A DNA stretch of 64,000 bases from Acidovorax sp. NCPPB 3576 (GTDB taxonomy: Bacteria; Pseudomonadota; Gammaproteobacteria; Burkholderiales; Burkholderiaceae_C): the NCBI RefSeq assembly GCF_028473605.1, contig NZ_CP097267.1, positions 4,022,501 through 4,086,500 on the forward strand. The letters run 5' to 3'. The position numbers and the translations under genes were made by a program. Shown here piece after piece: positions 10,186 to 20,721 of the stretch (its first letter is position 1; each line of letters begins with the position of its first letter). A model generated the notes under the pieces. It saw nothing but the letters and a program-made list of their open reading frames with translations, was not told where the DNA came from and did no database searches.

Positions 10186-11751
10186 CTAGAAGAGCCGCAC
10201 GCGGATCAGCAGCTGCATCGCCAGCAGCCCCAATACAAAACCCATGCCACCGTAGATCAGGCTCTGCAGCAGCCGGTTGGTGCGCTTTTGCGCAGCCAGC
10301 AATTCCAGCAGCTCGCGGCGGTTGTCGTGCGGACGCTCGCGCAGGTAGCCGTGCAGCAGGCGCGGCAGTTCGGGCAGCATCTTGGCAAAGCGGGGCGCCT
10401 CGGCCCGCAGCTCGCGCCACAGCCGCTGCGGGCCCATCTGGTCGAGCATCCATTTTTCGAGGAACGGCTTGGCGGTGCTCCACAGATCCAGGTCGGGGTC
10501 GAGCTGGCGGCCCAGGCCCTCGATGTTGAGCAGCGTCTTTTGCAGCAGCACCAGTTGCGGCTGGATCTCCACATGGAAGCGCCGCGAGGTCTGGAACAGC
10601 CGCATCAGCACCATGCCGAGCGAGATTTCCTTGAGCGGGCGGTCGAAGTACGGCTCGCACACGGTGCGGATGGCCGCCTCCAGCTCGTTCACGCGTGTGT
10701 GGGCCGGCACCCAGCCGCTTTCGATGTGCAGTTCGGCCACGCGCTTGTAGTCGCGGCGGAAGAACGCCGTGAAGTTCTGCGCGAGGTATTCCTTGTCGAA
10801 CTCGGTCAGCGTGCCGACGATGCCGAAGTCCAGCGAGATGTAGCGCCCGAAGGTCTCGGGCTCCAGGCTCACCTGGATGTTGCCCGGGTGCATGTCGGCG
10901 TGAAAGAAGCCGTCGCGGAACACCTGCGTGAAGAAGATCGTGACCCCGTCGCGCGCCAGCTTGGGAATGTCCACGCCCGCGGCCCGAAGGCGCTCGATCT
11001 GGTTGATCGGCACGCCCTTCATGCGCTCCATCACCAGCACCTCGGCGTGGCAGAAGTCCCAGAGGATCTCGGGGATCAGCACGAGCTCGAGCCCCTGCAT
11101 GTTGCGGCGCAGCTGCGCGGCATTGGCGGCCTCGCGCACCAGGTCCAGCTCGTCGTGCAGGTAGTTGTCGAACTCGGCCACCACCTGGCGGGGCTTGAGC
11201 CGCTTGCCGTCGGCCGACAGGCTCTCCACCCACCCGGCCATCAGGCGCATGAGGCCCAGGTCGTTCTCGATCACGGGCAGCATGCCCGGGCGCAGCACCT
11301 TGACGGCCACCTCGCGCTCCACGCCCTTGCGGTCGCGCACGACCGCGAAGTGCACCTGGGCGATGGACGCGCTGGCGATCGGCACCCGGTCGAAGGACAC
11401 GAACACCTCGGCCAGCGGACGGCGGAAGGCGCGCTCGATGGTGGCCACCGCCACGTCGGGATCGAAGGGCGGCACGCGGTCCTGCAGGTGCGCCAGCTCG
11501 TCGGCGATGTCGGGCGGCATCAGGTCGCGCCGGGTGGACAGCACCTGGCCGAACTTCACGAAGATCGGGCCCAGCCGCTCCAGCGCCTCGCGCAGGCGCT
11601 GTCCGCGCGGGGCGTCCAGGTTGCGCCCGATCGACACGATGCGCGCCACCAGGCGCAGCCAGGGCTTCTGGAAGCTCGTCAGGACCAGCTCGTCCAGCCC
11701 GTAGCGCAGCACCACCCAGACGATGGTGATGCCGCGAAGGAAACGACTCAT
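10186..11751 (-). CDS. ubiB: UbiB, atypical kinase-like ubiquinone biosynthesis protein
   Basis: 521 aa, ABC1/ADCK family. The N-terminal KxGQ motif is present ([14 protein letters not shown], about residue 65), then the Ala-rich ATP loop ([12 protein letters not shown]), the catalytic-type HADMHPGN and the DFG-like DFGIVG. The C-terminus ends in a hydrophobic membrane segment ([16 protein letters not shown]). UbiB is an ATPase thought to make ubiquinone precursors accessible to the Ubi enzymes at the membrane. The start ATG overlaps the ubiJ stop (ATGA, 11748-11751), implying translational coupling. Confidence 0.95.
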   Translation of the reverse strand: MSRFLRGITIVWVVLRYGLDELVLTSFQKPWLRLVARIVSIGRNLDAPRGQRLREALERLGPIFVKFGQVLSTRRDLMPPDIADELAHLQDRVPPFDPDVAVATIERAFRRPLAEVFVSFDRVPIASASIAQVHFAVVRDRKGVEREVAVKVLRPGMLPVIENDLGLMRLMAGWVESLSADGKRLKPRQVVAEFDNYLHDELDLVREAANAAQLRRNMQGLELVLIPEILWDFCHAEVLVMERMKGVPINQIERLRAAGVDIPKLARDGVTIFFTQVFRDGFFHADMHPGNIQVSLEPETFGRYISLDFGIVGTLTEFDKEYLAQNFTAFFRRDYKRVAELHIESGWVPAHTRVNELEAAIRTVCEPYFDRPLKEISLGMVLMRLFQTSRRFHVEIQPQLVLLQKTLLNIEGLGRQLDPDLDLWSTAKPFLEKWMLDQMGPQRLWRELRAEAPRFAKMLPELPRLLHGYLRERPHDNRRELLELLAAQKRTNRLLQSLIYGGMGFVLGLLAMQLLIRVRLF

Positions 11752-12314
11752 GGTGCGGGGCGGTCAGTACCGCCGGCGCCGCCGGCAGACGAAGCCCGGC
11801 GTGCGCCGACGAACTGGCGCAGCGCCTGCGCGGCGCGGCGGGCCGCCGAGCCGATGGCATGGGCCGGCGCATCGCCGATCACGCGGGCCAGGTCTTCCTC
11901 GACGTCCCAGCGCACGTGGTCCACCAGCCAGTTGATGTCGGCGGCCAGTTGCACGTCGCCTTCGATGCGGATGCCGGGCTTGTCACCGCGCAGCGCGGTC
12001 TGGGCCAGCGACAGGGGGGAGGCCTCGATCACCTCCAGGCGCAGGTCCGGCATCTGGCCCTCGGGCGCCAGGTCCAGCAGCCCGGCCGGGGTGATCTGCA
12101 GGGCCATGGAATAGGCCCGCCACTGCACGCGGGCCACGCGCCCCTTTTGGCGCACGAGGCGGTCCATGGCCTCGGGCTCCTGCATGAGCACATGGTTGAG
12201 GAACAGCACCAGGCGGTGCTGCACCTCGTGCACCAGCCACTGCGGTGGCTGCGGGCCTGCGGCGATGCGCTCGAAAAGCCCATCCAGGAATGAAAAAGGG
12301 GACTGTGTTGCCAT
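11748..12314 (-). CDS. ubiJ: UbiJ, SCP2-domain ubiquinone biosynthesis accessory factor
   Basis: 188 aa. N-terminal SCP2-like lipid-binding fold ([19 protein letters not shown] and the [12 protein letters not shown] strand pair), followed by a helical tail with [23 protein letters not shown], the typical UbiJ ending. UbiJ binds lipid and with UbiK scaffolds the soluble Ubi complex. Position between ubiE (two genes upstream) and ubiB, with a 4-nt overlap to ubiB, fixes the identification. A GGGGA sequence lies just before the ATG. Confidence 0.88.
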   Translation of the reverse strand: MATQSPFSFLDGLFERIAAGPQPPQWLVHEVQHRLVLFLNHVLMQEPEAMDRLVRQKGRVARVQWRAYSMALQITPAGLLDLAPEGQMPDLRLEVIEASPLSLAQTALRGDKPGIRIEGDVQLAADINWLVDHVRWDVEEDLARVIGDAPAHAIGSAARRAAQALRQFVGARRASSAGGAGGTDRPAP

Positions 12315-12392
12315 AGTCCCCGATTATTCCCCGAACTGGGCGCGGCGCCGAAGGCTTTACCCCCGCACCCGCCGCGCCATTGCGGCCGAGCC

Positions 12393-13415
12393 TTATTGCA
12401 AGGCTTGCACGCCGGCCACCAGCCAGCCGCTGCTGCCGGCCTTCGGCTTGGTCATGTTCCACACTTCGCGGAACGGGCTCGGGCCGGCCGAGAGCTCCTC
12501 GCGGATCATGCCGGAGAACTCCACGCTGGCCATGTAGCCGTCGCCCAGGTCCTCGATGCCCAGCAGTTGCGCTTCCAGCATGACCACGTCGGTGTGGTTG
12601 GGCTGGCTGGCGCCGCGCAGCGATTCACGCTCGCTCAGCTGGGTGCGGATCTCTTCCACCATGCTGTCCGTCATCATCGAGCGCAGCGCAGCGATGTCGG
12701 AGCGGTCCCAGGCGCCTTGCAGCGTGATGAAGTTGCGCTTGGCCGCGGTCAGGAAACCTTCGGTGTCGAAGCCTTCCGGCACGCCCCAGTTCTGCGAGCC
12801 TGCCAGTGCCGAGCCGATCACCACGCCCGAGCCGCCGCCGCTCTGGCGCGAAGCATCGAAAGCCATGCTGCTGCGCTCGAAAGGCCGTGCGGAGGCATCG
12901 TTGCCCACGTTCTGCGGGCTGTACTGGCGGGGCATCTGCGCCTCGGCCGGCGAAGCGGCACCGCCGCCTGCGCCCTGGAAGGCGAAGGGCGAGTTGCCGG
13001 CACCGCCTTCGGCGGGCTTGCGCGAACGCATGAACATGCGGAACAGGGCGAACGCACCCAGCGCCAGCAGCGCGATCAGCAGGAACTGGCCGAAGCCCGC
13101 GCCCAGGCCGAGCGAATGGGCCAGCCACGCCAGGCCCAGGCCCGCGGCCAGGCCGCCGAGCATCGCGCCCCAGGGCTTCTTGGCGGCCGCCGCCGGAGCG
13201 GCTGCGGGAGCGGCGCCGGGCTTGGCCGCCGCTGCGCTGTTGACGTTCTGCGCCGGCGCACCGGGCGAGGCGGGCGGCGGTGACGCGGCCTCGCGCTGCG
13301 TCACGTTGCTCGATTGCTTGCCAACGGACTTGCCGCCACTCATGCGGCGCGCATCCGCATCGGCATGCACTACCAACAACATGGCGACCAGCGCCACGGA
13401 CCACAGTTTCATCAT
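12393..13415 (-). CDS. Tim44-like domain membrane protein
   Basis: 340 aa. Signal-like N-terminus (MKLWSVALVAMLLVVHADADA), then the RRMSGGKSVGKQ stretch typical of bacterial Tim44-domain proteins, an Ala/Pro-rich linker, two membrane segments (about 105-150, GGLAAGLGLAWLAHSLGLG and FGQFLLIALLALGAFALFR), and a C-terminal Tim44 domain from about 200 (EGFLTAAKRNFITLQGAWD). In mitochondria Tim44 tethers Hsp70 to the import pore; the bacterial role is unsettled. It lies between ubiE and ubiJ on one strand (53 bp and 78 bp gaps), as part of an otherwise ubiquinone-related set. GGAG precedes the first of two adjacent ATGs. Confidence 0.85.
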   Translation of the reverse strand: MMKLWSVALVAMLLVVHADADARRMSGGKSVGKQSSNVTQREAASPPPASPGAPAQNVNSAAAAKPGAAPAAAPAAAAKKPWGAMLGGLAAGLGLAWLAHSLGLGAGFGQFLLIALLALGAFALFRMFMRSRKPAEGGAGNSPFAFQGAGGGAASPAEAQMPRQYSPQNVGNDASARPFERSSMAFDASRQSGGGSGVVIGSALAGSQNWGVPEGFDTEGFLTAAKRNFITLQGAWDRSDIAALRSMMTDSMVEEIRTQLSERESLRGASQPNHTDVVMLEAQLLGIEDLGDGYMASVEFSGMIREELSAGPSPFREVWNMTKPKAGSSGWLVAGVQALQ

Positions 13416-13468
13416 GTCATCTCCAATTTATAGATAGGTGCCGGCTGCCGACGAAAACACAAGACGGC

Positions 13469-14200
13469 TCAACACTTGATTCCAACATGCAAAGCAACGA
13501 TTCCCCCCGTCATGTTGTGATAGTCCACATGCCCAAAGCCATTTTTCTGCATGAGGGTTTTGAGTTCTTCCTGCCCCGGATGCATCCGGATCGACTCGGC
13601 GAGGTAGCGGTAGCTGGCGTCGTCGCCGGCCACCATCTGGCCCAGGCGGGGCAGGATCTTGAAGGAATACCAGTCGTAGGCCTTCTCCAGCGGCTTGGCC
13701 ACCTTGGAGAACTCCAGCACCAGCAGGCGGCCGCGCGGCTTGAGCACGCGGCACATCTCGGCAATGGCCTGGTCCTTGTGCGTCATGTTGCGCAGGCCGA
13801 AGGCCACGCTCACCACGTCGAAATGGCCATCGGGAAAGGGCAGCTTCTCGGCGTCGCAGACCAGCGTGGGCAGCACCACGCCGGCATCGATGAGGCGGTC
13901 GCGCCCCACGCGCAGCATGGCTTCGTTGATGTCGGTGTGCACCACCTCGCCCGATGCGCCGACCTTCTTGGCGAAGGCCTTCGCCAGGTCGCCCGTGCCG
14001 CCCGCGATGTCGAGGACGCGGTGGCCCTCGCGCAGGTTGGCGACCATGACCGTGTAGGCCTTCCATGCGCGGTGCAGGCCACCGGACATGAGGTCGTTCA
14101 TGACGTCGTACTTCGATGCGACGGAGTCGAAAACGCCGCGCACGCGGCGCGCCTTTTCCGCTTCATCGACCGACTGGAATCCGAAATGCGTGGTGCTCAT
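13469..14200 (-). CDS. ubiE: UbiE/COQ5 C-methyltransferase
   Basis: 243 aa. SAM-binding motif [16 protein letters not shown] (about 65-79), the UbiE signatures [17 protein letters not shown] and [15 protein letters not shown], and a C-terminal [15 protein letters not shown]. It C-methylates the demethylated quinone ring in ubiquinone (and menaquinone) synthesis. Start ATG at 14200 gives the normal length. Upstream is the DUF971 gene (121 bp), downstream the Tim44-like gene. Confidence 0.96.
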   Translation of the reverse strand: MSTTHFGFQSVDEAEKARRVRGVFDSVASKYDVMNDLMSGGLHRAWKAYTVMVANLREGHRVLDIAGGTGDLAKAFAKKVGASGEVVHTDINEAMLRVGRDRLIDAGVVLPTLVCDAEKLPFPDGHFDVVSVAFGLRNMTHKDQAIAEMCRVLKPRGRLLVLEFSKVAKPLEKAYDWYSFKILPRLGQMVAGDDASYRYLAESIRMHPGQEELKTLMQKNGFGHVDYHNMTGGIVALHVGIKC

Positions 14201-14321
14201 TCCGCGATGCTAGGCGCGCGGGCCCCGCTCGTACAGCGACAACCCCGCGCCTGCATGGGGCATCTGTCGCAATTCGGACGTTCGGCCCGCGCCAAAACGG
14301 ACCGAAACGGGCCGGCAAAAC

Positions 14322-14759
14322 TCAGTGGCCGCAGCCTCCGTGGCCGTGCGAATGGCCGCCACCGCCGCCACGCCTGGGTGGCATCGGCGTGTCGCGATCG
14401 GCGCCGGCCTCGGCCAGCCGGCGCAGGTAGTCGGCCCACAGCGCATCGTGGCGCTGGCCCAGTTCATACAGGTAGTCCCACGAGAAGATGCCCGTGTCGT
14501 GGCCGTCGGAGAACGTGGGCTTGACCGCGTAGTTCCCCACCGGCTCCAGCCCCGCGAGCGTGACGTGGCGCTGGCCGGTCTGCAGCACCTCCTGGCCCGG
14601 GCCGTGGCCCTGCACCTCGGCGGAGGGCGAATACACGCGCATCAGCTCGAACGGGATGCGGAAGGCCGCGCCGTCCGAGAACACCACCTCCAGCACGCGC
14701 GATGCCTCGTGCACCGTGATCGACTGCGGCGTGGGTGCGCCGGCTTTCAAACCTGCCAT
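14322..14759 (-). CDS. DUF971 domain protein
   Basis: 145 aa. Core residues 15-110 match DUF971 (also the N-terminal domain of gamma-butyrobetaine hydroxylase): ITVHEASRVLEVVFSDG, FELMRVYSPSAEVQGH, VGNYAVKPTFSDGHDTGIFSW and YLYELG. The tail is a Gly/His-rich low-complexity stretch with seven or so His residues that could bind metal. No enzymatic activity can be assigned. GAGGA lies 6 nt before the ATG. It precedes ubiE in the same direction; this pairing is common in beta-proteobacteria. Confidence 0.85.
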   Translation of the reverse strand: MAGLKAGAPTPQSITVHEASRVLEVVFSDGAAFRIPFELMRVYSPSAEVQGHGPGQEVLQTGQRHVTLAGLEPVGNYAVKPTFSDGHDTGIFSWDYLYELGQRHDALWADYLRRLAEAGADRDTPMPPRRGGGGGHSHGHGGCGH

Positions 14760-14882
14760 GGAAATCCTCTGTGCGTTTGCGTTGTGCCCGCTGCGGGCGG
14801 CCCGATGGAGCCGGAGCGCGATTGTCCCACCGCGCCCTGGCCGGGCCGGCAGTGGGCTCCGCTCGGGCTCAGGCGCGTTGCG

Positions 14883-15341
14883 TCAAGCCAGCTGCGACAG
14901 CCGCCCGGCCATCGCCGCCTCGGCCGCGGCCAGGCGGGCGGCCACATCGGCCTCGCGCTCGGGTGCGCGGTCGCGCTGCGGCGCGGCCCACACGGCGCCT
15001 GAGAAATGGCTGTCCCATGCAAAGCGCGCGATCACGTGCCAGTGCAGGTGCGGCACCATGTTGCCGAGCGCGGCCAGGTTGATCTTGTCCGGCTGCACGT
15101 GGGCGCGCAGCGCGGTCTCCACAGCCGCCACGGCGTCCATGCAATGCTGGCGGTCGCCCGCGTCCAGATCGGTGAACTCCGCCGCATGCGCGTTCCACAC
15201 CACGCGATAGAAGGCCGGAAAGCCCGGCTCCTGCGCGCGGACCACGCGCAGCTTCGGGCCGCGCCAGACCAGCGCGCCGCCGTCGCCATCGCACAGCGGG
15301 CAGTCGGCCGCGGTGGCCGCAGCAGGCGCGGTGGCTGCCAT
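14883..15341 (-). CDS. HIT family nucleotide hydrolase/transferase
   Basis: 152 aa. The histidine triad is present as PHLHWHVIARF (about residues 100-110) and a CPLCDGDGG zinc-type pair is near the N-terminus. Fold order (FYRVVWNAHAAEFTDL, then helix, then triad) fits the HIT superfamily, which hydrolyses nucleoside phosphoramidates or dinucleoside polyphosphates. The natural substrate is unknown. The ATG overlaps the stop of the upstream FAD/Fe-S dehydrogenase by one base (TGATG), so translation is probably coupled. Confidence 0.88.
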   Translation of the reverse strand: MAATAPAAATAADCPLCDGDGGALVWRGPKLRVVRAQEPGFPAFYRVVWNAHAAEFTDLDAGDRQHCMDAVAAVETALRAHVQPDKINLAALGNMVPHLHWHVIARFAWDSHFSGAVWAAPQRDRAPEREADVAARLAAAEAAMAGRLSQLA

Positions 15342-18300
15342 CAGACAAGCACCCGCTCGATGCCGCCCGCATTGGCGCGCTGCACGTATTCGGGCATCCA
15401 GTTGTCGCCCAGGATCTCGCGCGCCATCTCGACGACGATGTAGTCGGCCTCCAGCAGGCCGTTGTTCAGGTCGTCCTGGTAGCGGTTCAGGCCCTGCAGG
15501 CAGCTGGGGCAGCTGGTGAGGATCTTCACGTTGTCCTGCGCACCCACGGCACCGCTGGCGCGCAGCGCGGCCTCGCCCTTCTTGATTTCCTCTTCCTTGC
15601 GAAAGCGCACCTGCGTGGAGATGTCGGGCCGCGTCACGCCCAGCGTGCCGGATTCGCCGCAGCAGCGCTCGCTCTTGAGCACCTGCGGCCCCACCAGCGC
15701 CTTCACGGTCTTGACCGAGTCCTGCAGCTTCATGGGGTTGTGGCAGGGCTCGTGGTACAGGTAGGCGCCCTTGCCCTGCAGGGTCACGCCCTTTTCCAGC
15801 AGGTATTCGTGGATGTCGATGATGCGGCTGCCCGGGAAGATCTTGCCGAAGTCGTAGCCCTGCAACTGGTCGTAGCAGGTGCCGCAGCTCACCACCACGG
15901 TCTTGATATCGAGGTAGTTGAGCGTGTTGGCCACGCGGTGAAAGAGCACCCGGTTGTCGGTGATCATCTTCTCGGCCTTCTCGAACTGGCCGCTGCCGCG
16001 CTGCGGGTAGCCGCAGCACAGGTAGCCCGGCGGCAGCACGGTCTGCACGCCCGCATGCCAGAGCATGGCCTGCGTGGCCAGGCCCACCTGGCTGAACAGG
16101 CGCTCGGAGCCGCAACCGGGAAAGTAGAACACCGCCTCCGTCTCGGCCGTGGTCGTGGCCGGGTTGCGGATGATGGGCACGTAGTCCTTGTTCTCGATGT
16201 CCAGCAGCGCGCGCGCCGTCTTCTTGGGCAGCCCGCCGGGCAGCTTCTTGTTGATGAAGTGGATCACCTGCTCCTTGACCGGCGCGGTGCCGACCGTGGC
16301 CGGCGGCCGCGCGGTCTGGCGGCGGCCCACCTTGCGCAAGAGTTGAACGGCGATGCGCTGGGCCTTGAAGCCCACGCCGACCATGGCGCTGCGCATCAGC
16401 TTGATGGTGTCGGGGTTGGTGGCGTTGAGCATGGTCATGGCCAGCGCGTTGCCGGGGCGGAAGGTCTTCTTGCCCATCTTGCGCAGCAGGTTGCGCATGT
16501 TCATCGTCACGTCGCCGAAGTCGATCTTGACCGGGCACGGCGTGTAGCACTTGTGGCACACGGTGCAGTGGTCGGCCACGTCCTCGAACTCCTGCCAGTG
16601 CTTGATCGACACGCCCCGGCGCGTCTGCTCCTCGTACAGGAAGGCCTCGACCAGCAGCGAGGTGGCGAGGATCTTGTTGCGCGGGCTGTACAGCAGGCTG
16701 GCGCGCGGCACGTGGGTGGCGCACACGGGCTTGCACTTGCCGCAACGCAGGCAGTCCTTGACCGAATCGGCGATGGCGCCGATGTCGCTCTGCTGCATGA
16801 TCAGCGACTCGTGCCCCATCAGGCCGAAGCTGGGCGTGTAGGCGTTGGTGAGGTCGGCGAACATCAGCGAGTTGCGGGCCGAACCGGGCTCCCGCGCAAT
16901 ATCCGCTAGGGCACCATGCTCCTGATTTCGTAGCAGCTTGCCTTTGTTGAAGCGCCCTTCGGGGTCCACGCGCTGCTTGTAGTCGGCGAACGGCCGCAGC
17001 TCGTCGTCGGTCAAAAATTCGAGCTTGGTGATGCCGATGCCGTGCTCGCCCGAGATCACGCCGTCGAGCTGGCGGGCCAGCACCATGATGCGCGCCACGG
17101 CCTCGTGCGCCGTCTGCAGCATGCGGTAGTCGTCGCTGTTGACGGGGATGTTGGTGTGCACGTTGCCGTCGCCGGCATGCATGTGCAGCGCCACCCACAC
17201 GCGGCCCTTGAGCACGCGCTGGTGGATGGCGGCCGTCTCGTCCATGATGGGTTTGAAGGCGGCGCCGGCGAAGATCTTGGCCAGCGGCTCGCGAAGCTGG
17301 GTCTTCCAGCTCGCGCGCAGCGTGTGGTCCTGCAGCTGGGCGAAGAGCGGCTCCACGTCACGCAGCCAGCCGGTCCACAGCGCGCGCACCTCGCCCACCA
17401 GCGCCACGGCCTGGCCCACGCGGTCTTCCAGCAGCTCGGCGGACGGGATCTCGTGCGCATCGTCCTGGCGGCCCAGCGGCAGGTTGCCGCGCAGGAAAAA
17501 GTCTTCCAGCGCATCGCACAGCGCGATCTTGTTGCGCAGCGACAGCTCGATGTTGATGCGCTCGATGCCGTCGGTGTACTCGGCCATGCGCGGCAGCGGG
17601 ATCACCACGTCTTCGTTGATCTTGAAGGCGTTGGTGTGGCGGCTGATGGCGGCCGTGCGCTTGCGGTCCAGCCAGAACTTCTTGCGTGCCTCGGGGCTGA
17701 TGGCGATGAAGCCCTCGCCCGAGCGCGAATTGGCCAGCCGCACGACCTCGCTGGTCACGCGCGCCACGTCGTCGGCGTTGTCGCCTGCGATGTCGCCGAA
17801 CAGCACCATCTTGGGCAGGCCGCCGCCGTGCCGCTTGCTCTTGGTGGCGTAGCCCACGGCCTTCAGATACCGGTCGTCCAGGTGTTCCAGGCCCGCCAGC
17901 AGCACGCCGCTGCGCTGCTGCTCGGCGAACATGAAGTCCTTGATCTCCACGATGCTGGGCACCGCATCCTTGGCGTTGCCGAAGAACTCCAGGCACACGG
18001 TGCGCGTGTGCTCGGGCATGCGGTGCACCACCCAGCGCGCGCTGGTGATGAGGCCGTCGCAGCCCTCTTTCTGGATGCCGGGCAAACCCGACAGGAACTT
18101 GTCGGTCACGTCCTTGCCCAGGCCCTCCTTGCGGAAGGTCTTGCCGGCGATGTCCAGGCGCTCGGTGCGGATCGGCGTCTTGCCGTCGGCCTCGAAATAC
18201 TGCAGGTCGAAGCTGGCCACCTCGGCGTCGTGGATCTTGCCCATGTTGTGGTTCACACGGGTCACCTCCAGCCACTGGGCGTCGGGCGTCACCATGCGCC

Positions 18301-19255
18301 AGCTGGCGAGGTTGTCGAGCGCCGTGCCCCACAGCACGGCCTTCTTGCCGCCGGCGTTCATGGCGATGTTGCCGCCGATGCAGGACGCCTCGGCGCTGGT
18401 CGGGTCCACGGCGAACACGTAGCCCGCTCGCTCGGCCGCATCGGCCACGCGCTGGGTGACCACGCCGGCCTCGGTCCACACGGTGGCGACCTCGCGGTCC
18501 ATGCCCGGCAGGCGGCGCATTTCCACCTCGGTCATGGCTTCGAGCTTTTCGGTGTTGATGACCACGCTGCGCCAGGTGAGCGGAATGGCGCCGCCGGTGT
18601 AGCCGGTGCCACCGCCGCGCGGGATGATGGTCATCTCCAGGTCGATGCAGGCCTTGACCAGCGCGGCCATCTCGGCCTCGGTGTCGGGGGTGAGCACCAC
18701 GAACGGGTATTCGACGCGCCAGTCGGTCGCGTCGGTCACGTGGGACACGCGCGAGAGGCCGTCGAACTTGATGTTGTCCTTGGCCGTGTGGCGGCCCAGG
18801 CGCTTTTGCACCTGGCGGCGCAGCTGCGCCGCCTCGACGAATGTGGCGTCGAACTCGGCGATGGCGCGGCGCGCGGCGTCCACCAACTGGCCCACCAAAT
18901 GGTCGCGGCCGGAATCGTCGGCCGGCGTGCGGCGCTTGCCGATCTCGGCCAGGCGGTGCTCCAGCGCCTCGACCAGCAGCTTGCGCCGGTCGGGGTTGTC
19001 CAGCAGGTCGTCCTGCAGGTAGGGGTTGCGCTGAACCACCCAGATATCGCCCAGCACTTCATAGAGCATGCGGGCGGAGCGGCCGGTGCGGCGCTCGCGC
19101 CGCAACTGGTCGAGCACGTCCCAGGACGGCAACCCGAGCAGGCGGATGACGATTTCCCGGTCGGAAAACGAGGTGTAGTTGTAGGGAATCTCTCGCAGGC
19201 GGGCAGGCTCGGCGGCCTGCGCCTGCAGGGCAGCCAGCGCTATGGGAACGTTCAT
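15341..19255 (-). CDS. Fused FAD-linked 2-hydroxyacid dehydrogenase with Fe-S and CCG domains
   Basis: 1304 aa, much larger than single-domain Dld or GlcD (about 500-570). Order: an N-terminal family-specific region (1-185); FAD_binding_4 with [10 protein letters not shown] (about 211) and [13 protein letters not shown] (about 285); FAD-oxidase C domain with [10 protein letters not shown] (about 690) and [10 protein letters not shown] (about 738); two 4Fe-4S clusters [11 protein letters not shown] and [11 protein letters not shown] (about 830-900); and two CCG half-domains (YFPGCGS..LCCG, about 1040, and HEPCH..RCCGESG, about 1165-1200). This is GlcD plus GlcF in one chain, so it should pass electrons from a D-2-hydroxyacid to quinone. 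D-lactate, glycolate or D-2-hydroxyglutarate are possible substrates. serA is the next gene upstream. Confidence 0.87.
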   Translation of the reverse strand: MNVPIALAALQAQAAEPARLREIPYNYTSFSDREIVIRLLGLPSWDVLDQLRRERRTGRSARMLYEVLGDIWVVQRNPYLQDDLLDNPDRRKLLVEALEHRLAEIGKRRTPADDSGRDHLVGQLVDAARRAIAEFDATFVEAAQLRRQVQKRLGRHTAKDNIKFDGLSRVSHVTDATDWRVEYPFVVLTPDTEAEMAALVKACIDLEMTIIPRGGGTGYTGGAIPLTWRSVVINTEKLEAMTEVEMRRLPGMDREVATVWTEAGVVTQRVADAAERAGYVFAVDPTSAEASCIGGNIAMNAGGKKAVLWGTALDNLASWRMVTPDAQWLEVTRVNHNMGKIHDAEVASFDLQYFEADGKTPIRTERLDIAGKTFRKEGLGKDVTDKFLSGLPGIQKEGCDGLITSARWVVHRMPEHTRTVCLEFFGNAKDAVPSIVEIKDFMFAEQQRSGVLLAGLEHLDDRYLKAVGYATKSKRHGGGLPKMVLFGDIAGDNADDVARVTSEVVRLANSRSGEGFIAISPEARKKFWLDRKRTAAISRHTNAFKINEDVVIPLPRMAEYTDGIERINIELSLRNKIALCDALEDFFLRGNLPLGRQDDAHEIPSAELLEDRVGQAVALVGEVRALWTGWLRDVEPLFAQLQDHTLRASWKTQLREPLAKIFAGAAFKPIMDETAAIHQRVLKGRVWVALHMHAGDGNVHTNIPVNSDDYRMLQTAHEAVARIMVLARQLDGVISGEHGIGITKLEFLTDDELRPFADYKQRVDPEGRFNKGKLLRNQEHGALADIAREPGSARNSLMFADLTNAYTPSFGLMGHESLIMQQSDIGAIADSVKDCLRCGKCKPVCATHVPRASLLYSPRNKILATSLLVEAFLYEEQTRRGVSIKHWQEFEDVADHCTVCHKCYTPCPVKIDFGDVTMNMRNLLRKMGKKTFRPGNALAMTMLNATNPDTIKLMRSAMVGVGFKAQRIAVQLLRKVGRRQTARPPATVGTAPVKEQVIHFINKKLPGGLPKKTARALLDIENKDYVPIIRNPATTTAETEAVFYFPGCGSERLFSQVGLATQAMLWHAGVQTVLPPGYLCCGYPQRGSGQFEKAEKMITDNRVLFHRVANTLNYLDIKTVVVSCGTCYDQLQGYDFGKIFPGSRIIDIHEYLLEKGVTLQGKGAYLYHEPCHNPMKLQDSVKTVKALVGPQVLKSERCCGESGTLGVTRPDISTQVRFRKEEEIKKGEAALRASGAVGAQDNVKILTSCPSCLQGLNRYQDDLNNGLLEADYIVVEMAREILGDNWMPEYVQRANAGGIERVLV

Positions 19256-19383
19256 GGGGTCAACCTGGGTCGGGCGCGTGGGGCGCCCCTGTGCCTCGGG
19301 GCCGCGATTTTATGCCAGCCTCCGGGTAGTCCCGGGGGCCGGGCCGGGCCCACCGGCCGGCGCAACACCGCGCAGACCCTGAT

Positions 19384-19433
19384 TGCTACTATTTTTATAG
19401 CATCATGCCGGCGTTTTCATTGCGCCGGAGGCC
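19384..19433 (+). repeat. 50-bp IR-spacer-box repeat, copy A
   Basis: AT-rich inverted repeat TGCTACTATTTTTATAGCA (19384-19402), 19-nt spacer, then GC-rich box GCGCCGGAGGCC (19422-19433). It lies in the 236-bp gap between serA and the FAD/Fe-S gene. Same geometry as copies B, C, D and F. Confidence 0.8.
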
Positions 19434-19491
19434 GTTTTGGCCCTGAATCCCACGGCGGCCCAGCGGAGTGCCCGCCGGCCTGCCCGGCCGA

Positions 19492-20721
19492 TCAGAACAG
19501 CACGCGGCTGCGGATCGTGCCCGGCACCTTGGCCAGCTCGTCCTGCGCCAGGTCGGACGACTGGGCGTCGATGTCGATCACCACGTAGCCCACCTTCTCG
19601 TTGGTCTGCAGGTACTGGGCGGCGATGTTGATCCGGTTGTCCGAGAAGATCTGGTTGATCTGCGACAGCACGCCCGGCACGTTCTGGTGGATGTGCAGCA
19701 GCCGGTGCTTGCCCGGGTGCGCGGGCAGCGCCACCTCGGGGAAGTTGACCGATGAGATCGAGGTGCCGTTGTCGCTGTACTTGACCAGCTTCTCGGCCAC
19801 TTCCAGACCGATGTTGGCCTGCGCCTCCATGGTGGAGCCGCCGATGTGCGGGGTGAGGATCACGTTGTCCAGCCCGCGCAGCGGCGACAGGAACTCGTCC
19901 TTGTTGGTGCGCGGCTCGACCGGGAACACGTCGATGGCGGCGCCCAGCAGTTTCTTGGCCTTGAGCGCCTCGGCCAGCGGCTCGATCTCCACCACCGTGC
20001 CGCGCGCGGCGTTGATCAGAATGCCGCCGGGCTTCATCGCCGCGATCTCGGCCGCGCCGATCATCCACTGCGTGGACGCCAGCTCGGGCACGTGCAGGCT
20101 CACGATGTCGGCCTGGCCCAGCAGCGCGTGCAGCGAGGGCGCCTGGCGCGCATTGCCCAGGGGCAGCTTGTTGACCACGTCATGGAAGATCACGTGCATG
20201 CCCAGGCCCTCGGCCAGCACCGACAACTGCGTGCCGATGGAGCCGTAGCCCACGATGCCCAGCGTCTTGCCGCGGATCTCGTAGGCGTTGTCGGCCGACT
20301 TGAGCCAGCCGCCGCGGTGCGCCACGGCGTTCTTCTCGGGAATGCCGCGCAGGAGCAGGATGGCTTCGGCCAGCACCAGTTCGGCCACCGAGCGGGTGTT
20401 GGAGTACGGGGCGTTGAACACGGCGATGCCGCGCTCGCGGGCGGCGTTCAGGTCCACCTGGTTGGTGCCGATGCAAAAGCACCCCACGGCCACGAGCTTG
20501 TGCGCCTGGGCGAAGACCTCGGCCGTGAGCTGGGTGCGCGAGCGGATGCCCACGAAGTGCGCATCGGCGATCTTGCGCTTGAGTTCGTCGTCGGGCAGCG
20601 CGCCGGAGATCGCCTCGATCTGCGTGTAGCCCGCACCGCGCAGCACGTCGAGCGCGGACGGGTGGATGCCCTCGAGCAACAGGAACTTGATCTTGCTTTT
20701 GTCCAGAGAGGTTTTGGCCAT
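19492..20721 (-). CDS. serA: D-3-phosphoglycerate dehydrogenase
   Basis: 409 aa, as E. coli SerA (410). Start at MAKTSLDKSKIKFLLLEGIH (20721); the longer frame upstream runs through the intergenic region. Rossmann motif GIVGYGSIGTQL (about 160), catalytic Arg in INAARGTVV, Glu in DVFPVEP and His in LTPHIGGST. A C-terminal ACT domain (about 335-409) is the serine-binding feedback site. It makes 3-phosphohydroxypyruvate, the first step of serine synthesis, and this family can also reduce 2-oxoglutarate to D-2-hydroxyglutarate. Diverges from ugpB. Confidence 0.96.
   Translation of the reverse strand: MAKTSLDKSKIKFLLLEGIHPSALDVLRGAGYTQIEAISGALPDDELKRKIADAHFVGIRSRTQLTAEVFAQAHKLVAVGCFCIGTNQVDLNAARERGIAVFNAPYSNTRSVAELVLAEAILLLRGIPEKNAVAHRGGWLKSADNAYEIRGKTLGIVGYGSIGTQLSVLAEGLGMHVIFHDVVNKLPLGNARQAPSLHALLGQADIVSLHVPELASTQWMIGAAEIAAMKPGGILINAARGTVVEIEPLAEALKAKKLLGAAIDVFPVEPRTNKDEFLSPLRGLDNVILTPHIGGSTMEAQANIGLEVAEKLVKYSDNGTSISSVNFPEVALPAHPGKHRLLHIHQNVPGVLSQINQIFSDNRINIAAQYLQTNEKVGYVVIDIDAQSSDLAQDELAKVPGTIRSRVLF

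Noticed and set aside
10124..11872. N-terminal 580-codon extension of the symporter frame across ubiB
   Set aside because: Arg/Pro/Ala-rich non-conserved sequence overlapping ubiB; the GTG at 10123 with GAGGAG marks the real start.
15342..17198. Long extension of the HIT frame into the FAD/Fe-S gene
   Set aside because: The HIT start is the TGATG overlap at 15341; the extension is a shadow of the dehydrogenase.
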